A stretch of 5,537 nucleotides of DNA, taken from NCBI GenBank assembly GCA_937889795.1, contig CALBZH010000034.1, positions 1-5,537 on the forward strand. Direction: 5' to 3'. Source of the stretch: an uncultured Syntrophobacteraceae bacterium (lineage in GTDB: Bacteria; Desulfobacterota; Syntrophobacteria; Syntrophobacterales; Syntrophobacteraceae). Made by a program: the position numbers and the translations under genes. The notes beneath the pieces were generated by a model that saw nothing but the letters and a program-made list of their open reading frames with translations, was not told the origin of the DNA and did not search any database. Below are positions 1 through 5,537 of the stretch, one piece after another. Numbering within the stretch: the stretch's first letter is position 1; each line of letters opens with the position of its first letter.

Positions 1-35
1 CACACGCTCAGCAGTGAGGGGCAGAGCCCATTCTG

Positions 36-227
36 TTGGCCAGCGGGAATTGCTGTCATTACAGCATCGTATCGGAATGGGGACCGAAGGAAAAGGGTGC
101 CTTCAGGAACGTTCGTGCCTCGATTCAAAGTCGCGTGGACGAGGTTGTAACCCATTACAGATCTACGCGCTACCATGAAGGGCGTCTCCGTTGGGCATGG
201 CCTTCCTTGTCGATGATTGCAGCTTAG
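36..227 (+). pseudogene. Possible remnant of a transposase C-terminus (weak)
   Basis: The open frame gives 63 residues. The part from about residue 27 to 51, containing SRVDEVVTHYRSTRYHEGRL, resembles the end of the DDE integrase core in IS3-like transposases, where a helix is followed by a Tyr-x-x-x-Arg-Tyr-His-Glu pattern. The Val-Thr-Pro-Ala-Asp-type continuation usual in that family is missing: after the match the frame runs into an unrelated Trp/Pro/Ser stretch and stops. No start signal, terminal inverted repeat or upstream catalytic domain is visible. If it is real, it is a short, frameshifted relic. It could equally be a chance match in a non-coding stretch. Confidence 0.18.
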
Positions 228-261
228 AGGAACGAAGGACGGGAGAAGAACGCCATGGTTG

Positions 262-462
262 TTAGCCGGTCGAAAGGTTGGTTGCTTGAGCCAAATAACA
301 AAGCCTCAATTTAAGTTCCTCGATCGCTTCGGCTCCACCGTACCCTGTAGGCTATTGCCGTTGTCTTCGATAATAGTAGACCTTCCCATCTGCAGCCTTA
401 TACCTAGGGAGATCGTAGTTGACCATAGCAAAGATAAGGCTATCTAAACTTTCATGATTCAT
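262..462 (-). pseudogene. Possible small hypothetical gene interrupted by a TAG stop
   Basis: Read on the minus strand, an ATG at 462-460 opens a 36-residue frame that includes MVNYDLPRYKAADGKVYYYR and meets TAG at 354-352. The same frame then continues with protein-like composition (including GGAEAIEELKLRLCYLAQAT) to TAA at 264-262. Without the TAG it would be a 66-residue protein. The composition (Asp-Gly-Lys turn, Tyr-rich strand, then an amphipathic Glu/Leu/Lys stretch) looks more natural than the overlapping plus-strand frame at 217-447, which is the main reason for listing it. No Shine-Dalgarno sequence precedes the ATG. I recognise no family. It may be a decayed gene with a nonsense change, or chance. 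Confidence 0.2.
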
Positions 463-464
463 GA
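452..464. repeat. Short palindrome, candidate operator (weak)
   Basis: The 13 bases read TCATGA, a T, then TCATGA. Each half is itself palindromic, so the whole is symmetrical apart from the central base. It sits in the low-G+C segment about 160 bases before the outer-membrane factor gene. Efflux operons are often controlled by dimeric repressors that bind such sites, but no regulator gene is in view and the element is short enough to arise by chance. Confidence 0.2.
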
Positions 465-613
465 GCACGATTTATGTATTCAGTGAGATCAGATTTGTTG
501 TATTGATATCTGAGTCGTGTCGTCTTGTAGAAGGTGGAGGGAGCCAGCGCAGCAGTTGAATGTGCTCCATGTGTTTGCTGGTGAATATCGAGTGAGTGTC
601 TTCGGGGTGATTC

Positions 614-621
614 AGGGGGGG
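614..621 (+). promoter_or_regulatory. Ribosome-binding site of the TolC-family gene
   Basis: A purine run (an A followed by seven G) ends two bases before the ATG at 624. The AGGGGG core leaves about 4 bases of spacing, which is short but workable. It supports this ATG as the start, as does the complete lipoprotein signal peptide directly downstream. The G-only composition is less typical than GGAGG. Confidence 0.5.
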
Positions 622-623
622 CA

Positions 624-2153
624 ATGAGGCGGGTCCGACGTGGAGCATTTGGGGATATCGCGTTCCGGCGCAGGGTCTTGTTCTGTTTCGGCCTGACACT
701 GCTGAGCCTCTGGGGATGTGCCTCGGACGGCAAGTCACCGGGGGATGCGGCTGCTCGAATCGATCTGGAGGCAGCTCGGGAAGCTCCGGCCCAGCATCCG
801 AGCGCCCCACCGGTCCCACAGGATCCCGACCCGCCGACGGTGGCTCGCGAGTCATCAGCCAGCGGCGGCTTGGCTCTCGATCAAGCGATCGAAGAAGCGC
901 TTCAAGCCAGTCCGGACCTCGCTCAGATTCGAGCGCGCATCGATGCAGCCAACCAGCAGGTTCGCCAGGCTGACGCGGCCTTCTATCCACGGATCGTCTT
1001 TTCTGAGGAATTCAACCTCACGAACAATCCCGTCTTTGCGGCCATGAACATCATCAATCAACGGCGGCTTCTGGCATCGACGGACTTCAATAACCCTGGG
1101 GAGCAGCAGAATTTCATGACGCGCTTCCAGGGGGAGTGGGTGTTGTTCCAAGGGGGGAGCCGATATTATGACCGGGGAGCGGCCGTTCAGCAACGGAAAG
1201 CGGTTGCTTCGGAGCTTCAAGGGGCGCGCAATCAGCTTGTGGCGCGGGTTACGGAAGTCTACTACCGATGGCTGCAGGCGCTGTCGTTCATCGGGGTGGC
1301 CGAAAAGGCTCATGAGTCAGCCAAGACCGATGAGCGAATCGGTGCCGCAAAGCTTCGGGTGGAGGCTGCCCTTCCGAGCGACCTGGCGCGGCTCAAAGCC
1401 CGGACCGCCGAGATGGAAGGCAATCTCGTGTCCGCCAAAACGGGTGCCCGTAAGGTCCAGGCGGCCATGGAGCGGCTCCTCACGCGGACGGTGCGAGACG
1501 CTGAAATTCCGGATCCAACGTTTGATCAGGCTTCTCTCGGCGATCTCGGTGCCATGCGTGGTCGCGAGGATTTGGTGAAGAAGGCGCTCGACCAGCGGCC
1601 TGAGATGACGGCCGTGCGCTCTTTGGTGGAGGCTGCCAGAAAACGGGTGCGCTCGGCGCAGGGAGGTTTTCTCCCGAGGCTCGCCACGAGCGGTCAGTAC
1701 CAATGGGATACTCGGGAGTGGAGCGAAACCCCGAACAGCTGGCTGATCGCTGTTCAGGCTACGTGGCCGCTCTTCGAAGGCGGCTTGACGATGGCCCGAA
1801 TCAAAGAAGCACGGGCGCGGCTAGCGGAAACGGAATCGAAAGGGCGGCAGGTCGAGCTTGATATTGCGCTCGAGGTGCAGCAAGCGGCGCTTTCCGTGGA
1901 AGAAGCAGCGGAGAAGATCCGCGTGGCCGAGGAACGGCGGAAATGGGCCGCCAAGGCCCTGGAAGAAGTGCGGCATCAGTATGACCGGGGGGCGGTAGGC
2001 GTTGACGGTCTGCTGCAGTCGGAGGTCGCCTGGAATCAAGCCGAAGTGGGAGCCATGGCGGCCCGGTTCGATGGGATGATTGCACAAGCCGCTCTCCGCA
2101 TGGCCCTTGGCGATTTTTCGGCCAGGCTCGATGGGCTGAGCTCCGAACAATAG
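624..2153 (+). CDS. TolC-family outer-membrane efflux lipoprotein
   Basis: This is the outer-membrane exit channel of a tripartite RND pump. It would form a trimeric beta-barrel and periplasmic tunnel through which the substrate leaves the cell. It has 509 residues, close to the family's usual 420-500. The N-terminus is Arg-rich (R2, R3, R5, R6, R15-R17), followed by a hydrophobic core (about 18-31) and a lipobox-like LWGC with the likely acylated Cys32. The next residues are Ala-Ser, with no Asp at +2, which fits sorting to the outer membrane. A Pro-rich linker (about 54-75) leads to two tandem TolC-type repeats. The first starts near residue 83 (LALDQAIEEAL) and contains WVLFQGG at 172-178. 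The second contains RPEM at 325-328, WPLFEGG at 381-387 and YDRGAVGVDGLLQSE from 453. The duplicated aromatic-LF-GG strand motif is typical of the family's internal repeat. It is first in the operon, 37 bases before the adaptor gene with no terminator between. The substrate is unknown and the exact subfamily is not assigned. Confidence 0.93.
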   Translation: MRRVRRGAFGDIAFRRRVLFCFGLTLLSLWGCASDGKSPGDAAARIDLEAAREAPAQHPSAPPVPQDPDPPTVARESSASGGLALDQAIEEALQASPDLAQIRARIDAANQQVRQADAAFYPRIVFSEEFNLTNNPVFAAMNIINQRRLLASTDFNNPGEQQNFMTRFQGEWVLFQGGSRYYDRGAAVQQRKAVASELQGARNQLVARVTEVYYRWLQALSFIGVAEKAHESAKTDERIGAAKLRVEAALPSDLARLKARTAEMEGNLVSAKTGARKVQAAMERLLTRTVRDAEIPDPTFDQASLGDLGAMRGREDLVKKALDQRPEMTAVRSLVEAARKRVRSAQGGFLPRLATSGQYQWDTREWSETPNSWLIAVQATWPLFEGGLTMARIKEARARLAETESKGRQVELDIALEVQQAALSVEEAAEKIRVAEERRKWAAKALEEVRHQYDRGAVGVDGLLQSEVAWNQAEVGAMAARFDGMIAQAALRMALGDFSARLDGLSSEQ

Positions 2154-2173
2154 GCCGCGGGGAAGACTGCTTA

Positions 2174-2180
2174 GAAGGGG
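2174..2180 (+). promoter_or_regulatory. Likely ribosome-binding site for the GTG-started adaptor gene
   Basis: The bases GAAGGGG lie 10 bases before the GTG at 2191. A second GGAG at 2185-2188 is only 2 bases away, too close for normal use. The next in-frame ATG (2257) would start inside the membrane anchor and remove the positive residues before it, so GTG is preferred. Confidence 0.45.
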
Positions 2181-2190
2181 ATTTGGAGCC

Positions 2191-3378
2191 GTGACGCAAG
2201 AATCGCAGGCAAGCAGGAAGGCACACTTGGTAAAGGAAGGCGGGAAGCTGGCTGCCATGGTTGCGGTCCTCGTTGTCCTCATGATGTGGCTTTCCGGGGC
2301 GTTCCTGAACAAGGTCGAGCCGCAGCCCCCCAGGGAGAGCAAAGGGACTCCGCCGCCCAAGACGGTAAAGATCGAAAAACAGCGCTTCCCGCTCGTTGTG
2401 GAGCAGGTGGGGACTTTACGGGCGAAGACCGAGGCGCAGGTGTCGAGCCGAATCATGGCTCAGGTCAAGGAAATCCACGTTGCCGAAGGGGATCAGGTGT
2501 TTGGCCCCGAAGTCCCCGGTCACGAAGGATCCGTTCTGGCGGTGCTGGAAGATGCGGACATCCAGGCCAAGCTGCGCCAGGCCCAGTCACAAGTGGCGGG
2601 TGTGCAGAAGGCGGTGGAGGCCGCGAAAGCGCAAGCTGAGTCGGCGAAGGCCAACCGTGAGCGGGCCCAGTTGGAATTTCGGCGCACGGATTCCCTCCGT
2701 CGCGATCAAGCCGCCACGGGGCAGCAATGGGAGACCGCTCGAGCCCAGAAGGACATGGCTGAGGCCCAGTTTCAGGCGGCATCGCACGATATCGCCCGGC
2801 TGCAGGCTCAAAGAGCTCAGGCCGAGGCTGCTGTTGCCGAGGCGCGCTCGTTTCTCGACTACAGCGTGATCCGGGCCCCTTTTTCCGGCAAGGTACTCAA
2901 AAAGATGGTGAATGTCGGGGACATGGCGGCTCCGGGACAGCCGCTCTTCTTTCTGGATTCGCCGAGCCAGCCGGAGCTTCACACGGATTTGTCGGAATCT
3001 CTCCTGCCTCATCTGCGTGAAGGCATGGAGCTGGATGTTCGCATCGATGCGATCGGCCGAACCGTGAGCGGAAAGCTTCGGGAGATTGTCCCCAAGTCCG
3101 ACCCGGCCACCAGAACGGTCCGGATCAAAATAGAAATTTCTCCCGAGCCCGGCCTGGTCAACGGTCTTTTCGCTCGAGTGCGCATTCCGTACGGGTTCTA
3201 CGAGGGGCTGGTGGTGCCGACGTCCGCGGTCCGCCGAGTGGGTCAGCTGCAGATGGTGGCGGTCGTCGGGAAGGATGGCCAGTCCATGCGCCGCTTCGTG
3301 ACTCTCGGGCAGTCGGATCCTTCGATTACCGAAGTGCTCTCGGGGCTCGACGCGGGCGAGGAGGTCATCGTTCCATGA
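2191..3378 (+). CDS. RND efflux periplasmic adaptor (membrane fusion protein, HlyD/AcrA type)
   Basis: This protein bridges the inner-membrane pump and the outer-membrane channel across the periplasm. The 395 residues fit the family's usual 350-420. Residues 9-19 are basic, and about 21-38 form a hydrophobic segment (VAVLVVLMMWL) without a lipobox Cys, so it is probably anchored by an uncleaved N-terminal helix. A Pro-rich stretch (44-56) follows. The first lipoyl half-motif is at about 83-103 (SSRIMAQVKEIHVAEGDQV). An Ala/Gln/Glu/Arg-rich coiled-coil hairpin spans about 121-220. The second lipoyl half follows from 224 (YSVIRAPFSGKV, then VNVGD), then a beta-barrel domain and a membrane-proximal domain ending in AGEEVIVP. 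Between the first lipoyl half and the hairpin there is a slightly extended loop (about 104-114, FGPEVPGHEGS). The start is GTG. The stop overlaps the pump's ATG, indicating coupled translation from one message. The family is clear; the substrate cannot be inferred. Confidence 0.94.
   Translation: MTQESQASRKAHLVKEGGKLAAMVAVLVVLMMWLSGAFLNKVEPQPPRESKGTPPPKTVKIEKQRFPLVVEQVGTLRAKTEAQVSSRIMAQVKEIHVAEGDQVFGPEVPGHEGSVLAVLEDADIQAKLRQAQSQVAGVQKAVEAAKAQAESAKANRERAQLEFRRTDSLRRDQAATGQQWETARAQKDMAEAQFQAASHDIARLQAQRAQAEAAVAEARSFLDYSVIRAPFSGKVLKKMVNVGDMAAPGQPLFFLDSPSQPELHTDLSESLLPHLREGMELDVRIDAIGRTVSGKLREIVPKSDPATRTVRIKIEISPEPGLVNGLFARVRIPYGFYEGLVVPTSAVRRVGQLQMVAVVGKDGQSMRRFVTLGQSDPSITEVLSGLDAGEEVIVP
3358..3365 (+). 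promoter_or_regulatory. Strong ribosome-binding site of the RND pump gene
   Basis: GAGGAGGT lies inside the end of the adaptor gene, 9 bases before the ATG at 3375. Together with the ATGA overlap (3375-3378) it fixes the pump's start and suggests translational coupling. Confidence 0.75.
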
Positions 3379-5489
3379 CGTCCAAACCGCCCGAATCCCA
3401 TCACTGGATGAACAAAGTCGTCGAAGCGTTCCTGGAAGGCAACCTGTCGGTTTTGCTGATCCTGGTCAGCTTGATTTGCGGGGCCGTGTCGCTTGCCGTG
3501 ACGCCCCGAGAAGAAGACCCGCAGATCGTCGTGCCCATCGCGGATGTCCTGGTCAGTATGCCGGGTGCCTCCGCCAGGGAGGTTGAACGGCAGGTCGCTA
3601 CCCGACTCGAAAAGCTGCTCTACCAGATCGACGGCGTGGAATATGTCTACTCGACGAGCTATCCCTCCCAGGCGATCGTGACGGTGCGATTCTATGTAGG
3701 GGAAGACCGGGAGCGCAGCTGGGTCAAGCTCAACAACAAAATCCAGAGCAACGTCGACCAGATTCCCCCCGGTGTCACCGGTTGGGTCGTGAAGCCCGTG
3801 GAGATCGACGACGTTCCCATTGTGAATCTCACGCTGTTCAGTGAGCTCTACGACGATTTCGCCCTGAGGCGTATGGCCGAGGAGCTGGAAATCAGGCTTC
3901 AGTCGGTGAAAAACGCCGGCAAGACCTATCTCGTCGGCGGCCGGGAGCGTCAGGTGACCGTGCAGCTCTCCCCAGTTCGAATGGCCAGTCGCGGAGTGGC
4001 TCTGCAGGACTTGCAGCGGGCGGTTCAGGGAGCGGGGTATGCGGTCGAGGCGGGGGCTCTGGTTCAGGATAACCGGGAGGTTAAGCTCGATGCCGGGCGG
4101 TTCCTGAGGTCGGCGAGAGAGGTCGATGACCTGATTGTCGGCGTGCAGGACGGCCGCCCCGTGTATCTCAAGGAAGTCGCCGAAGTGAAGGATGGCCCGG
4201 ACGAGCCGGCGACGTACACGCGGATCATGCTTGGGGAGCTGGCTTACACGTCCAAGGATCCCAATGCGGAGCATGAAGCGTCTCCCGAAGGGCTTCAGCG
4301 GCGGGTGGATTATCCGGCGGTGACCGTGGGCGTGGCCAAGCGAAAGGGAACGAACGCCGTCTGGGTATCCGATGAGGTGAAGCGTGAGGCGGAGCGGTTC
4401 GCGAAGGAAGTGCTCCCGGCCGGTGTTCATTTGCGGGTGACTCGGGATTTTGGGAAAACGGCCGACGAGAAAGTGAACGAGCTCGTCGAGGCACTGATCG
4501 TCGCCATTGCCATTGTGGTGGTGCTTCTCGCCTATTCACTGGGCTGGCGTGAAGGGCTGATCATCGCGCTTGCCGTCCCTGTCACGTTCAGCTTCACGCT
4601 TCTCATCAACCTCTTCCTGGGATACACGATCAACCGTGTGACGTTGTTTGCCCTCATCCTGTCGCTCGGCTTGGTGGTGGACGATCCAATCGTGGACGTC
4701 GAAAACATCCACCGTCATTTTGCCATGCGCAAGGAGCCGCCGCGCCAGGCGGTCATCAGTGCCGTGAACGAGGTCCGACCGCCGGTTATTCTGGCGACAT
4801 TCGCGGTCATCATCTCCTTCGTGCCCATGTTCTTCATCACCGGCATGATGGGGCCTTACATGGCTCCCATGGCGCTGAATGTTCCGGTTGCCATGTTGAT
4901 GAGCCTGCTCGTGGCGTTTACCATCACGCCCTGGCTGTCGCTCCACTTTCTCAAGCATTCGCCGAGCGAGGGGGGACACGGAGAGCAGGCTGTCGAGGAC
5001 ACGGGTCTGTACAAAACCTATGCGCGCGTCATGATGCCCCTGTTCAAGAGCCGGAGGCGCCGTTGGGGCGTGCTTGGTGGCGTCATGCTGCTGCTCGGGT
5101 TTGCCGGCTGGCTGGTGGTCTCGCACCGGGTACCGCTCAAAATGCTGCCGTTCGACAACAAGAACGAGCTGCAAGTGATCGTGGACATGCCCGAGGGCAG
5201 TCCGTTGGAACGGACGGAAGGGGCCGCCTTCGCGCTTGCGGCCTATTTGGGAGGAGTGGGCGAGGTGACCGATGTGAGCACGACCGTGGGAACGGCGAGC
5301 CCCATCGATTTCAATGGCCTGGTGCGGCATTACTATTTGCGCCGGGGTCCTCATGTGGCGGACGTTCGTGTCAACCTGATCGGCAAGAAGCTGCGCACCC
5401 AGCAGAGCCATGCGCTCGGACTGCGGCTCCGAAACGACCTGACCGCCATCGCAGAGGCTTACGGGGCGAATATCAAGATCGTCGAGAGT
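3375..5489 (+). CDS. RND efflux transporter permease, AcrB/HAE1-like, 3' truncated by contig end
   Basis: This is the proton-driven inner-membrane pump of the system. About 705 genuine residues are present of the roughly 1,050 usual for the family, so the end of the second porter half and TM8-TM12 are missing. TM1 spans about 24-42 and is followed by TPREEDPQIVVP (43-54), a variant of the family's post-TM1 motif. The first periplasmic porter region runs to about residue 365. TM2-TM6 follow between about 370 and 525. TM4 carries GLVVDDPIVDVENI (432-445), whose Asp436-Asp437 correspond to the proton-relay pair Asp407-Asp408 of AcrB. TM7 starts near Trp564 and leads into LKMLPFDNKNELQV (from about 588), another expected motif. 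The last recognisable stretch is ANIKIVE (698-704), which in this family normally continues into a Pro-rich segment. The partner Lys in TM10 lies in the missing part. The frame stays open to 5537, but the codons from 5490 are sequencing adapter. HAE1-like drug or solvent export is likelier than metal export, but this is inference. Confidence 0.93.
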
Positions 5490-5537
5490 AGATCGGAAGA
5501 GCGTCGTGTAGGGAAAGAGTGTAGATCTCGGTGGTCG
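5490..5537. other. Illumina TruSeq adapter contamination at contig end
   Basis: From AGATCGGAAGAGC to the final base, all 48 positions agree with the well-known TruSeq adapter read-through sequence: the 33-base read-2 trimming sequence followed by the first 15 bases of its continuation. This comes from memory of a very widely used sequence. It is not biological. The join falls exactly on a codon boundary of the pump gene and contains no stop in that frame, so it adds 16 false residues (RSEERRVGKECRSRWS) to the predicted protein. The first A may be the A-tail added in library preparation. Confidence 0.97.

Larger units (their letters stand above)
1..623. other. Upstream region without a convincing intact gene
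   Basis: No reading frame here has both a plausible ribosome-binding site and a recognisable full-length product. Base composition differs from the operon: positions 361-540 are about 40% G+C by hand count, against roughly 63-65% in sampled lines of the efflux genes. The stretch from about 465 to 613 is the likely place for the operon promoter, but I found no hexamer pair good enough to call. Two possible gene remnants (36-227 on + and 462-262 on -) and a palindrome (452-464) lie within it and are listed separately. No Rho-independent terminator, tRNA or CRISPR repeat was seen. The mixed composition and broken frames suggest a decayed intergenic or former mobile region, which is inference. 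Confidence 0.6.

Noticed and set aside
425..443. Small hairpin ATAGC/GCTAT as a terminator
   Set aside because: A five-pair stem with a nine-base loop and no following T-run is too weak for a Rho-independent terminator.
217..447. Plus-strand open frame of 76 codons in the upstream region
   Set aside because: It has no ribosome-binding site and no recognisable motif. The opposite strand gives a more protein-like reading.
503..531. Possible sigma-70 promoter: TTGATA, 17-base spacer, TGTAGA
   Set aside because: The -35 element is good, but the -10 matches TATAAT at only three of six positions. It is too weak to annotate, though the location would be sensible.
624..720. Twin-arginine export signal in the TolC-family protein
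   Set aside because: Arg15-Arg17 precede the hydrophobic core, but the residues after them do not fit the SRRxFLK pattern, and TolC-family proteins use the Sec pathway.
472..990. Minus-strand open frame of 172 codons across the start of the TolC-family gene
   Set aside because: It overlaps the signal peptide and conserved domain start of the real gene and is Pro/Arg-rich without motifs.
3243..4430. Long minus-strand open frame of 395 codons opposite the adaptor end and pump start
   Set aside because: It lies antisense to the pump's conserved frame. The product is rich in His, Arg, Asp and Pro with no recognisable domain, typical of a shadow frame in G+C-rich coding DNA.
4536..5411. Minus-strand open frame of 291 codons opposite the pump
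   Set aside because: It has biased His/Arg/Gln composition, no domain, and lies wholly antisense to a well-supported RND gene.
5063..5491. Plus-strand open frame of 142 codons in another frame inside the pump
   Set aside because: It is an Arg/Gly/Ala-rich shadow of the pump. Its TAG stop (5489-5491) is partly made by the adapter join.

Overview
The window looks like the end of an assembled contig from a Gram-negative bacterium. The coding part is about 60-65% G+C where I counted by hand. It carries the start of a tripartite RND efflux operon on the + strand: an outer-membrane factor, then a periplasmic adaptor, then an inner-membrane RND pump. The lipoprotein-type signal on the outer-membrane component and the three-part layout require a two-membrane cell. 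The sequence alone does not fix the phylum. Pumps beginning with the TREEDPQI-type motif occur in several environmental lineages (Nitrospirota and various Proteobacteria among others), so any finer placement would be a guess.

Layout. Positions 1-623 hold no convincing intact gene. G+C falls to about 40% between 361 and 540 (hand count). The stretch holds two weak, possibly degraded coding traces: a transposase-like tail at 36-227 on + and an interrupted reading frame at 462-262 on -. It also holds a small palindrome at 452-464. Positions 624-2153 encode a 509-residue TolC-family lipoprotein. After a 37-base gap without a terminator, 2191-3378 encode a 395-residue membrane-fusion protein with a GTG start. 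Its stop overlaps the next start (ATGA), and from 3375 a HAE1-like RND permease runs off the end of the window. About 705 genuine codons of an expected 1,050 or so are present.

Working together, the permease would take up substrate from the inner membrane or periplasm using the proton gradient. The adaptor would bridge the periplasm, and the TolC-like channel would release substrate outside. The substrate cannot be read from the sequence; no regulator or accessory gene is present.

The clearest anomaly is technical. The last 48 bases (5490-5537) match the Illumina TruSeq adapter read-through sequence as I know it, so the contig ends in untrimmed adapter. It joins in frame, so gene callers will add 16 artificial residues to the truncated pump. 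I found no CRISPR array, RNA gene, complete mobile element or new system.
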